Part shown: positions 12,401 to 22,900 of the stretch, piece after piece
Position numbering within the stretch: position 1 is the stretch's first letter
How the letters are laid out: every line of letters begins with the position of its first letter
From: Paraspadella gotoi
Taxonomy: Eukaryota; Chaetognatha
DNA length: 64,000 bases
Assembly (NCBI GenBank): GCA_051294375.1
Contig: CM119263.1
Coordinates: forward strand, 25,028,688-25,092,687
Direction of reading: 5' to 3'
The notes under the pieces: model-generated
The model's database searches: none
What the model saw: the letters and a program-made list of their open reading frames with translations, nothing else
Told to the model about the DNA's origin: nothing
Translations under genes and position numbers: made by a program

Positions 12401-13689
12401 GGACAGAGTCGATGTCACGCCGGTACTAGACGGTTACTGCATTTCTGATGGAGTTTCGAGGTGATTGATTGATTGGTTTGATTGATCCTATTTTATTTTA
12501 CGAGAATCGAGTATTGTTGAGTGTAAAGAAAAACTTTCGTTATTCGTCATTAATTAACCTTAATTAGAATGGGTTACGGAGGCGAGAAAATGTGCGACCA
12601 GATGGCGCATCATTTGGCCGACGCTCGTCATTCGTTCTTCAGCGACGTGGATCGGTTCCTCGTTCGATTCGTCAAGGAACAGGTCAGATCTCATCCCCTT
12701 CGATTTCCTAAATCTCATTCTTATAATAATCCTTCCTCAATCCTCGAATTATCTGTCCAGACGTGCTTCGTGGCGGACGATCTGCAGTCCCGCGCAGACG
12801 AGTTGCATCTCGACCCGGAAGCCTTCACCGCAACCGTCGACCTGAAGCCCTTCGGCGTGCGACCCTCGCCCGCCGGTTAGAAACATTCTATTCCCTTTCG
12901 ACAAATTGATTTCCCAATCGGTTTTTTCCGTATTTACTCTAAAAGATTAAGTATTTCCGATGACGCATATTCTCGTATCACTCTATCACGAGTCATTGGT
13001 TTTCCCAAAAAACACGGAACTTTTTTAAGCGACCAGGGTTTTTTTACTGTAGTAATTTTAATTAATACGTAATCGGCTAGTGGTAATTAGATTTTATTTT
13101 TGCCTCCAGAATCGGGCAAAGTGACGGTTGACGGTGCGCGGTTCCTCTGCCCCGAGGGATTGATGTCGCCGGCAGTTTGGGGACTTGACAACCAAGGACT
13201 TCCTTATTTGGTCTCTAAAGCCATTATGGCTGCTGGCATCGATGGGAGACGGCAGATGGCAAAGTTAGTTTAATTAAATATATATATATTCTATGAATTT
13301 TACTTTCTAATATCCTTTTTGCTATTCCTCTATACTAGGAGCATTTATCTATGTGGCGCCGGTAGTCTCTTACCTGGATTACCCCAGCGTCTTGAATCGG
13401 AAGTAGCCAAGCTGCTTCCCAGTCCTTTAAAAGTGCAAGTTCATTCTCACCCGTTCCGTGATCACGCCTCATTTCTGGGCGCGACCGTCTTCGCTGAACT
13501 CCAGGTGTGCCCTTATTTTTGGAGCCCTTAATTCTGTAATCTGTAGTGTAAAGCAAGATCGACCTCGATTCTTTCGCTCCTCAGGTCTTCGATCGCCTCT
13601 GCGTGACGCGTCAAGAGTGGGACTCTGCTTCGCCCGATTCTCCCGCCAAATTCGCGCTCCTCAACTCCAAGTGGCTCGTGCCCTTTTGA
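9492..13689 (+). CDS. Divergent actin-fold (actin-related) protein
   Basis: Ten exons join in phase: 9492-9928, 10092-10206, 11326-11491, 11840-12046, 12337-12460, 12568-12682, 12761-12875, 13110-13263, 13339-13504 and 13585-13689, giving 567 residues from the ATG at 9492. The first ~160 residues are low complexity (Asp, Asn, Arg runs). The rest shows the actin ATPase fold: phosphate-1 loop IIIIDLGHCSMRAG near residues 171-184, phosphate-2 loop TTGVVVNIGD near 322-331, and the adenosine motif SIYLCGAGSLLPGL near 479-492. Canonical actin has DSGDG at phosphate-2; here the first Asp is Asn, so hydrolysis may be altered. The ending WLVPF is not the actin ending. It matches none of the standard Arp1-Arp11 classes I know. 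The coding start could be further upstream. Confidence 0.85.
11574..11806 (+). repeat. Structured repeat, family R2, copy 1
   Basis: A 233-base unit in the third intron of the ten-exon actin-like model, also present at 18851-19098. It folds into a row of hairpins: GATGC..GCATC, CAGTGGC..GCCACTG, GGAACG..CGTTCC and GCGGT..ACCGC. Stems are kept by paired changes between copies (see findings). No open frame or RNA polymerase III box is clear. Confidence 0.75.
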
Positions 13690-14151
13690 GATATTTCACT
13701 CCACCCCCCACTTTCCCCTCCGATTTCGAGGTGCCTGACTTCGGGCCTCTCTCCAATTCCCCGACTAGTCGCCCCCGCTAGAGCGAACACACTGGACAGT
13801 AATTAATGACGCAGCACGTCCTACGCAAATTCGCAATTGCGTAAATTAATTTTACGTCTTCTCTCCAGTATAATTATTATTACTAGCTTTGACATTTATT
13901 AGTTTTGACTATCGTGATCATTTTAATGTTATGGCGAACATTTTGGTATCATTTTAATGTTTCTTCGTTCCTTTAATCGCTTTTCCCTTTATTATGCATA
14001 CGGTGATTTAAAAGCTAAATACAAAACAAATCCTACTATCTTTTTTTTATGGGTGGGGATTGAGGTACGGAGACAGATTGACGTCAGTCTAAGCAAACAC
14101 GAAATAATAAAAACTATCAAAAGAATAGCTAGCGGATGAGTCAATGGTGAC

Positions 14152-14780
14152 TAGGATGGAGTGATGAAAAGATTGAGTGATTGAACATTATTTTTTTGCT
14201 GCCTATGGACATATAATTAATAAATTTTAAATCCTTTAAAATTTTTTTTTTAGCATAACAGTATAGCAAATTCAATTATTTATGTAGTAATATCCTTATA
14301 AAATCGTCAAATTTCAAAATATTTATTTTTTATTTTTAAGAACTGATTTGGATTCGCTGTAAAAAACTAAGAAAGTTTTATAAAATATGTTATATGATAT
14401 TTTAATGTTTAGATCACAAAAAATAACTAAAACGTTTTAACATATATAAGTTTCTACTACAGAGAATATAAAAGTTAGGAATTTTCACCTTTTTTCTTAT
14501 TTTAAACATTGAAGATGACAGAATTTTTGATAACATGTTTTATATTTTTGATTCAACTTTTTATGAAGAATCTGAATCTTTATTAAAAGTTTGATAAAAA
14601 TTATTTTTAAAATTTACTATTTTATAAGGATATTACTACAAATATATTATATTTTACTATTCTGTTGCCGAGATAATATGAACAAAATATTTTTTGTACT
14701 AGTTAATCATACTATCTCACATCTAAATATCATTGTTCGATCATTCAAATAAATTTTTTGTTCTTGAGTGCTCCACTCTA
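14152..14780. mobile_element. Palindromic hAT-type MITE, copy A
   Basis: A 629-base imperfect palindrome flanked by a perfect 8-bp target duplication ATGGTGAC (14144-14151 and 14781-14788). Termini are TAGGATGGAGTG and, inverted, TAGAGTGGAGCA. Internal arms share blocks with the other copies (ATCCTTATAAAATCG, GATTTGGATTC). It is the most diverged of five copies and encodes nothing. Confidence 0.75.
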
Positions 14781-14924
14781 ATGGTGACGTCTCTGAAATT
14801 AAAAATGAGAAAATACTTTAAACTGTAAATACAATTTTTTTAATAAATAATAATTGTTTTAAATTTATTTTAATTGGTATTTTTATGTTTGATGTAGAAA
14901 ATGAATTGTTCATCAGCGCGAAAA

Positions 14925-15045
14925 GAATTGATTTGTGAAACAAATATTTTTACAGACTCTTCAAATATTGTGAAAATATTTGTTTTACAAATCAATTCGT
15001 TTTTGCGCTTATGAAGGCTTACATTGAAGCCGGAATATGTCCGAT
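14925..15045. repeat. Fold-back repeat with degenerate hammerhead motif
   Basis: Inverted arms (AGAATTGATTTGTGAAACAA against TTGTTTTACAAATCAATTC) flank a short loop. The right arm runs on into a hammerhead-like string at 15008-15041: CTTATGA, stem II GGCTT..AAGCC, then GGAATATGTC in place of GAAACATGTC. Core mutations (CUGAUGA to CUUAUGA, GAAA to GGAA) should make it inactive. The left arm keeps CTGATGA but then diverges. Confidence 0.65.
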
Positions 15046-15190
15046 ATTTATATTTTTAAATCAAACTCATTGTATATAAACAATTCATAAAATAAATTTG
15101 TAAAATAAATAATATTTTTGTTATATTTTTTAAACGGTAACATCACATCAGGCGACATGCCTCAACAAAAACAATACACTGAAGTGATAC

Positions 15191-15396
15191 AACAGCGGCC
15201 ATTGGTGCCGGAGGCAAGTCTTTCGCCTCCCAACCCAAAGGTCTGGGGTTCTAACCCGGTAGCCGACTAGCAGTTAAGAGGGACGGGGCACTTAACCCGC
15301 CTGTAACACGATGTTACAGCCTGATCCGAAGCTCAGGGACTGCTTATATTGAACGGTTCTGTCATTAACACATAACAATTATCACTGTCTCTTCAA
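15191..15396 (+). mobile_element. tRNA-derived SINE, copy 1
   Basis: About 205 bases shared with 44975-45210. The head has a B-box-like GGGTTCTAACCC. The body carries CCCGCCTGTAACACG, a GTTACAGCCTGATCCGAAGC block and the tail CTGTCTCTTCAA. No long open frame. A second SINE subfamily at 52294 shares the body. Confidence 0.75.
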
Positions 15397-15602
15397 GAGC
15401 CTCTCGTCATCGATATGCTTAAAATTAAATCAGGACAGTTATTAAATATGTTTTGTTTACGTTTTATCAAAACAAACAAATTTTGTCTCTTTTATTTTTA
15501 TATTTCTTCTCTCTCTCTTTTCTCTTTTAATTATATGTCACTCTCCCTCTCTCTTTTCCCTAGTCACTGATTCATAGCATAGCCTATGCCATAGGGAAAA
15601 AA

Positions 15603-15757
15603 AACGAGTCTGCAGCTGGCTCTGCAGGGGCTTATTCATTTTCCTCTCTTTCTCCTGCTGCTTCTGCTGCTGCCTTTTGAGTCTGCAGCTGGCTCTGCAG
15701 GGGCTCTCTCTTTTTCTCTCTTTTCTCTCTCTGCTTCTGCTGCTGCCTTTTGATTTC
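15603..15757 (+). repeat. Tandem duplication of a CTG/CT-rich unit
   Basis: Two adjacent copies of a ~78-base unit, each starting GAGTCTGCAGCTGGCTCTGC and ending TGCTTCTGCTGCTGCCTTTT. Surrounding sequence is CT-rich. No coding function is supported. Confidence 0.7.
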
Positions 15758-16084
15758 TTTCTTTTTCTCTCTCTCTCTCTCTCTGCGTTTTTATTAAAAA
15801 AGAATTGAATTGGGATTGAACTCGTAAAGTTAAGCATCGCATTCGTGCATGTTATCATCTTGCTATCGCAACATCTGATTTCTATTTCGTTTTTTTTTTC
15901 TTAGAGGCTGCGTCTGCTGATTAGTTTTTTTTTCAGAAACTAACTTTAATTTCCTCGGTACTTAATTATTTCTGAATCGTTTAAAACGAGGTTCAGGCTC
16001 TGCAGTGACTGTACAGCGGCCTTCCAACGGCTGTCCAGCTTTCTCTGTGTCTCTCTGTCTTTCTCTCTGTCTCTCTCTCTCTCT

Positions 16085-16430
16085 GACTATCATCGCATCA
16101 ATGAATGATTATCATCGCATCCATCATTTGGTTATCATAGCATGAATATTTGGTTATCGTCGCATCAATCATTTGGTTATCATCGCATCAATTTTTGGTT
16201 ATCATTGCATCAATATTTGGTTATCATCGCATCAATGAATTACTATTACATCAATAATTACTATTATATCAATCAATAAATTACTATCACATCAATCAAT
16301 CAAGTACTATTACATCAATCAATCAACATTACATCAATCAATCAATTGCTATAATTATCATTGCATCATTGAATGATTATCTTTATATCAATAAACGATT
16401 ATCATCATATCAGTGAATAATTATTATCGG
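16085..16430 (+). repeat. Minisatellite, ~22-bp unit
   Basis: More than a dozen degenerate copies of a unit like ATCATCGCATCAATATTTGG. The unit shortens and decays toward the right into ACTATTACATCAATCA variants. Non-coding. Confidence 0.8.
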
Positions 16431-16871
16431 ATCATAATCTAGGTTAAACCACTGTTTTATTTTCGCTCGCCGCTTCTGTTAAGTAGTCAATAATAATCGT
16501 CTCTCAAAAATAAAAAACAATTCTATCTTTATTTTGCCGGTTTATGGTTTAACTACCAAACAATGTATCTCGTTATCAAGTTCCATTAGTGAGGCAGTGA
16601 GGAAGTTGAAATGTGTGTCCATTTTCTTTGTTTCATATCGATTCAAGTATTTTTTGTTAGAATTTCCACTTCATTATGATTTACTGCAATATGCAAATTA
16701 GATTATAGTACCTTTTCATTAATTTTCTTTGATACTATACCTTGGCGAGATCCTTATACTTTTAAGATTTTTTTTATATAAAAAAGCGTGACGCCGACGA
16801 CGACGACTACATCACAAAGAAGCTCAACCGAAACAAAATCGAGCCCCGACCGGCTTCGCCGGCAGGCTCGA

Positions 16872-16877
16872 TATAAA
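16872..16877 (+). promoter_or_regulatory. Candidate TATA box of the LRR-KEN gene
   Basis: TATAAA lies 65 bases before the ATG at 16937 and 95 before the one at 16967, right after a GC-rich hairpin (CCGGCTTCGCCGG, 16849-16861). Spacing would put transcription start near 16900. No initiator was verified. Confidence 0.45.
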
Positions 16878-16936
16878 TTTATTTACCCGCATCTCATTCT
16901 CAGATTCAAGACAATCGTCTACGAATTTAATCAGCA

Positions 16937-19900
16937 ATGAGGAAAACAATTACAAAACAACCGAATATGAGCAAGCTGATTTACAAACTGGTCTTTCAAT
17001 TAGCCCTAATTGGTTTGGCTCAGAGCGTTTGTCAACTGAAATGTTTACACCAACAAAACATAAGCCGTCGCACAAAGTACCACACATTCTATTGCCATTG
17101 GGTGGGAACAGGAGGACAGACCCTTCTACCGGGATGCGTGACACTCGACCGGGCGGTCATGAGTAACATAACCACCGACTACCATCGCTGTCACAATCTG
17201 AAAAACTGCTTCCGGCGGAAAAACTGTACAGATATGTCGGAAATAAGTTTCTCTGGCATCGGCCTGGAGAGATTGGAATCCGACTTTCTCGCGGAGTTTC
17301 CGGGTCTCGAAAAACTCAACTGTTTCAACAACTCGATTTCGTTCGTGGGCGTGGGGGCTTTTAAAAACTCCCGTCTGCGGTATATAAACTTAAAGGGGAA
17401 TCGCATCTCGGAATTTTCCACTCATTTCGAAAACCTAACTAAAATGAACGCTTTGGATTTGAGACTCAACAATCTCTCAAGGTTGTCGCCTAGCATGTTT
17501 CGTGGAATGAAAAGGTGAGTTCAATATGTAGATAAATTTTAAATGTACATATCGCATTATCCTTTATAGCTTTATAAATATGTCATGCCTAGAGTTCCGA
17601 TAACCGTTAAAAGTTCACGGTTATTAACGGTTAATTATAATTTTAACTTAACCTTTAATGTATTTATTTTAACGGTTAAATTCGGTTAATTTTCAAATAC
17701 GATTTTTGTTATTATTTGTTAGGAAATCCCGTCCTCTCTTATTCTCCTCTCCCTTTCTCACCTTTTTCAATGTTTTTTTTTCCTTTTTTATTATCAACCC
17801 CAATCTTTTTTCTTTCTTAATCTCTCTTATTCTTTATTCCCCTAACTTTATACCCTTATGTTCCTTTCTTTTTCTTTCTCTCTTTTCCCCTCCTTCTTTC
17901 TCTCCTTTCTTTTCTTTCCTTTTTTTCCGCCCTTCCAGTATTTTTTTTCGTTTCAACTAATTTTATTCATTTATATCTCAGAAACAAAGTTTGAAATAAT
18001 TGGCAATAACGATTTATTATCAAGATGAAAATGTACATGTTTTGGCTTTTTTACAAGCCTTCTTCAGCGTCAATATAGTTTGTGAAAATATTAGACAGAT
18101 TTTGTGTAGAAGAAAGAGAAAGAGAGAGAGAGAGAGAGGGGGAAACATAGAGAGTGCAAAGTTTCTCTGCTTCTCTCTCTCTCTCTCCCCATCTTCTACA
18201 CAAAATCTCTCTAATAATTTTACAAACTAAATTGACGCTGAAGAAGGCATGTAAAAAATCCGAAACATGTACGTTTTCATCTTGAAAATAAATTGTTGTT
18301 GCCAATTATTTCAAACTCTGTCTCTAATCTCTAATCACAACGAAAGAAAGAATTACATAACACAATGCATTTACATCAAATAATATTTTGAAATATAATA
18401 TATATGCAAATACATACATTTTCTTTCAAATTAAATTCTTACATGAAAAACTTTTTATTCTATTTTGTTGTTAAAAAAATAAAGAATTATTCTTTTTCTT
18501 TCCCTCTTTAGAACGAACAAAGAAGCAAATGAAATAAAACCGAATGAATAGAAAAAAATTAATAAAAAATTATTATAAAAAATTTAAGAATTAATAATAG
18601 GAGGGAATCTTTAAAAAGACATATAGACTAACTAAAAATATCCTTCAATGATGATATACTTTTTAAACGAAAAAAAAAATATTAATCAATAACTCTTTTG
18701 ATCAATAGCTCAATCAATAAACCATTCAATTAATAAACTAATATTCATATTTTTATTTATAATTATGGTCATGTTTTATGAAAGACTAACAACTAGAAAA
18801 ATAATGAGGAAGAGAAATAGAGAAAGAGAAAGCGAAAGAGAGTATTATGGCAACAGCCGGGTTGCCTGTGATGCCCATTGGGATGGGGCATCTCACTGTT
18901 GGCTTTGGGGCTTCCGACCCTCAGTGACGCCTCCAGTCACTGGCGCGGTTACCCTAGGACGGTCTCGCTTTGCCAACGCAGAGGGAAGTCGTTAGGACTG
19001 TGGATGGAACACTACGCCTGGGATGGTGTGTTCCCCTCTGAGCCAATGGATTTGGCTGAAGGATGGTGGACGTGAGGCGGTGTGAATATACCGCCACAGT
19101 ATTTTAAATTTAAAGTATTGTGATTAAACTTTCTTTCGTTGTGTTTTTAGATATTTAAAATTAAAGACAAAATTCAAAAGCACTGATGAAGGCTTGAATG
19201 AAAGCCGAAACTTGTCTGTACAATAAAAATAAAATCATTGCTGTATCAAGACTTTGTCTTTAATTTCAAATTTAAAGTTGAATTATAAAATTAACCGATT
19301 TTAACGGTTAACCGTTAAAAATGTTACTTTTAACGGTTAAGCGAATTTCCTGAAAAATTAACGGTTAACGAAACTCTAGTCATGCCAAAAATGATGATGG
19401 AACGAATTTCTATCTACGTATTGCACATTGTAGTGATGAACTCAAAGACTGCGTGTAAACTTAAAAATAGTTAACTTAAAAATATTTCACAATTATTTTT
19501 TAAAAGAAACTTTGTTATGGCACTGCATTATGCAAATATGAGATTTTCGTGAGGAGGCTTGGGTTTTATTTCAGAATCTATTCTGTTAATCGTTAAAATT
19601 GTAGAAATCAATACAAATACCGTTTTTAGGTTGGGAAAACTGTATTTATGGGGAAATTCCTTGAAGACTATGGATTTTCTGTATGATTTGCCGAAACTCC
19701 ACGAGTTGTCCATCCAGTTCGACGATTCTTTCTCTTCTTCTCTCCAAGACTTTCCTCATTTTGCGAGGATGACGCGTCTCGAAGTCACTTTCGACTCCTG
19801 GGCCAACGTCACCATTTTTAACGGGACTCATCGCCGTCTTATCGATCTTAGGATGAATGGCGTGAGCGCCCTGGACGAAGCCTTTTTCGACCAGACGCCC

Positions 19901-22900
19901 GCCCTCCAATTTCTCGTAGTCAATAACGCCAAACTTGGAAACGTAACAAAGAGGCTTTTGTCTCGACTGGAAAACCTCGCAAGTCTTAATATTAACAACA
20001 CGGGAATCGAGTTTGTGGAGAAAGGGGCTTTTGCACAATGCCGCAGACTTCATCAGTTAAAGATGGGAGGAAATCGGTTGCGGGCCATCGATAGAGCCAC
20101 ATTTGAGGGATTGCATCAACTTATCTACGTGGATCTGAGCTTCAATGACTTGACGGAGCTTGGGCCCGACGCATTTTCCAGCTTGAGCCAAGTTAAGATG
20201 ATGAATCTTGGTTTTAATCGCCTTAACTTTATCGACCCTTCGGCCTTTGTCAAGACAATCGAAATTCAACACATAGATCTTGAAGCCAACAATCTGACTG
20301 AATTAAATCTCCCCCGACTGAGCTCGTTGAGGACGCTCATTCTGGACAACAACTCCTTCGTGATTCTCGATACGAAGTTGATGAAGAATCTAACGAGTCT
20401 TGAGAGAATTTCCATCTTGCACAACCCGCTGAAGAGAATTCCGGCGCCGTCCTTCATCTTCGCCCAGATCGTGGACATCAGTTTCGGGTGCTGCTCCGCG
20501 AGGTACGAAGAGAACGAGCGTCTTCAGTGTCACGACACGTCTATCAGGGTGGACAAGAACGCGCTGAAACTTTCTAACTTTTTCCAAGGGAATCGAATGA
20601 TGAGAAGGGTCAGGATATTGGGTTGTGTCGACGATTTTCACGCCGACCACTTGGTCATTGAAACGAATGAGTTCATCCTTCGCTGGAACAGTTGGCGAAC
20701 TTCTCTGGGGAACCTAGATTTGAAAAATGTAGGAGACAATGCTATATTTGACATAAGGAATAACGACATATACCGAATTAACAATAGACAGTTTCCCAAC
20801 ATGAAGGCAAAACTGCTCGATCTTTCACACAACCGCATAAGAGAAATAAATCCTAATGCCTTCGCCGATAGCAGCATAGAACACATTCGTTTGAATGGGA
20901 ACGAGCTCAAAACCCTTTCAATTATATTGAATTTGGAAAGTCCAGCCATTTTTCAGTCAATCGAATTACAAAATATGAGTTTGGAAAGTTTCTCACTCAC
21001 AGCGAAAGATGGAGCCTGTAAGCAATATTTGTCTCTGGATTTGAGCCATAATCAAATAGAAAATATGAATAGCATTCAACTGCAAGGATTCAAACATTTT
21101 AGTACAATAAATGTCAGCAACAATAGAGTTAAAACCTTTAATTCTGATGCTTCATTATTTGACATTGAAAGTATTGACAACTTTGACATTAGCAATAACT
21201 CGTTGAAAGTTTTACCAGAAGAGATACTGGATATGAAACATACATTTATCAAGGCTGATGGAAACGAATGGGATTGCTCCAAGTGTATTAATGTGTACCT
21301 ATTCGCTCATGCAAAAAAATACATGGACATTCAAGGCATGACATGTTACAACAATGTTCCTTTCAGTTTGAATGCGACACTCAACCAGTGTTTGATTGAA
21401 GAGATATACATTCCTTACCCAATTGTTTCGATTGTTTTTTTAACAATCCTAATGAAAGTAATCCATTCCATAAACATATTGCGATTAATGAGAAAATACA
21501 ATGCGTACCAAAAACTTTGCTTGAATAGTTTGAGCGCGAGAAAGAAATTTGTAGGAAAATCAAAGCTACAGCAAAAATTAAATCATAATAATATTTTAGT
21601 CTTGTATGGATTTGCTACCGAATTAAATCTCAAAACATTTTTTTTGTCGGGTTATTTGTTCACAGAAACGCCATACAGCAGCCTTCAAGAAGCGTTGAAT
21701 ATGTTCAATGACAAACAAATTATCTTGGACAGGGAAGATCTTTGTAAGCAACTTTTAAAAGCTATTGATTACCTTCATTCCTCATCACCTCCAGTCTACC
21801 ATTTGGGGCTATGTTTTGAATCTCTCCATTTGGCAGGAAAGGCCTCCGATTGGACTTTGAAGCTGAGCAATTTTTCAACTGCCCAAGTACCCGGGTCATT
21901 TGACCAGTGCTATGCGCTCCGCGATCTCCACGACGCCGCGGATCTTATTTCTTTGATGATGCAGCCTTCGACGATCGAATTCAAGGTCCTCGCCTCCGCT
22001 CTGCGCCATGGGCTCTTTGCTGCAAAGGCCCTGACGTCGCCCGCCTTCGTTCCCATCAGCACTCGCATATCAATGATACAACAGATGAGCGAAACCCTCA
22101 AGCGCTGGAACAAATTAACGCCCAATGCGCAGGCGCGGATCCCCGGATTCCAAATGGTGGAAGTCAACTCGAGCCTAGTCATAGGAGGTCGTGGCTCCTG
22201 GAACAAACTCTTTGCTCGTGAAATCATGGAAGAGTTTGGCTTTAATCACAAGGGCTATAGGACGACCAAGTTCATCGACTTGATTCGCTTCGTGCGTAAC
22301 ATCATTGCTCACGCCCAGGATCACCCGGACCTTATGTTGAGCGCCTTGGGCGCATCGACTCCCACCGACGACCAGTTTTATTCATTCTTCTCGAATTTGT
22401 TTCCTTACTTTTATCTTCACGCTATGCGCATTCACGAAAAAATTGAAAATACTAGCGGGTTTGACGATGACATCTACTTTTGCGAGTATGGGGAGCACGA
22501 GAATTCGGCTAACGTGGCAGGGCTGGCGGACGGATCGGTACTCAGGCTGGACGATGAAAGCCACGTCCATGTGACCTTTTCGTATTTCGACCCGGACGCC
22601 ATGTACTCGGTCTCAATTGCCAAAACGTTAAGTTTTCATGAGGGAGAACCGAGGTCGAGGGTGGACGGATCTGACGTCGTTAAAGAAATCATGGCTGACG
22701 TGAACACAATTTGGCCCCAAACGATCGACGAAGGCCTCGACGGCATCATCGCCAAGAATCACCTTGGAGACAACATTTTCGTCAAAGGGGCTACCAAACA
22801 AAACGCGGGAGTATTGGAAGGGAGCACCGTTGAGATTTCCAAGATGCAATGCCTCGTCCACTCGCCCTCGGTACCGAGAGGGTCCGGCTTTAAGTTTATC

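Larger units (their letters stand above)
13690..16936. other. Repeat-dense intergenic stretch
   Basis: The 3.2 kb between the actin-like and LRR-KEN genes holds a palindromic MITE (14152-14780), a degenerate hammerhead fold-back (about 14925-15045), a tRNA-SINE (15191-15396), a CT-rich 15.5-15.8 kb zone with a tandem duplication, a minisatellite (16085-16430) and the LRR-KEN promoter. No gene is supported in it. Confidence 0.6.
17590..19378. mobile_element. hAT-like non-autonomous element with nested repeats
   Basis: A 1,789-base insertion in the only intron of the LRR-KEN gene, flanked by a perfect 8-bp duplication GTCATGCC (17582-17589 and 19379-19386). Termini TAGAGTTCCGATAACCG and, inverted, TAGAGTTTCGTTAACCG. 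Both ends carry clustered subterminal AACGGTTAA/TTAACCGTTAA words. No transposase frame remains. It contains a fold-back (17981-18326), an R2 repeat (18851-19098) and a hammerhead motif (19178-19222). Confidence 0.8.

Noticed and set aside
16085-16430. A CRISPR-like array
   Set aside because: The repeats have no unique spacers of constant length and sit in a eukaryotic spacer; it is a minisatellite.
21907-22227. ORFs on either strand within the KEN/pseudokinase exon
   Set aside because: Shadows of the real frame, which is open for 3.4 kb and matches known domains.
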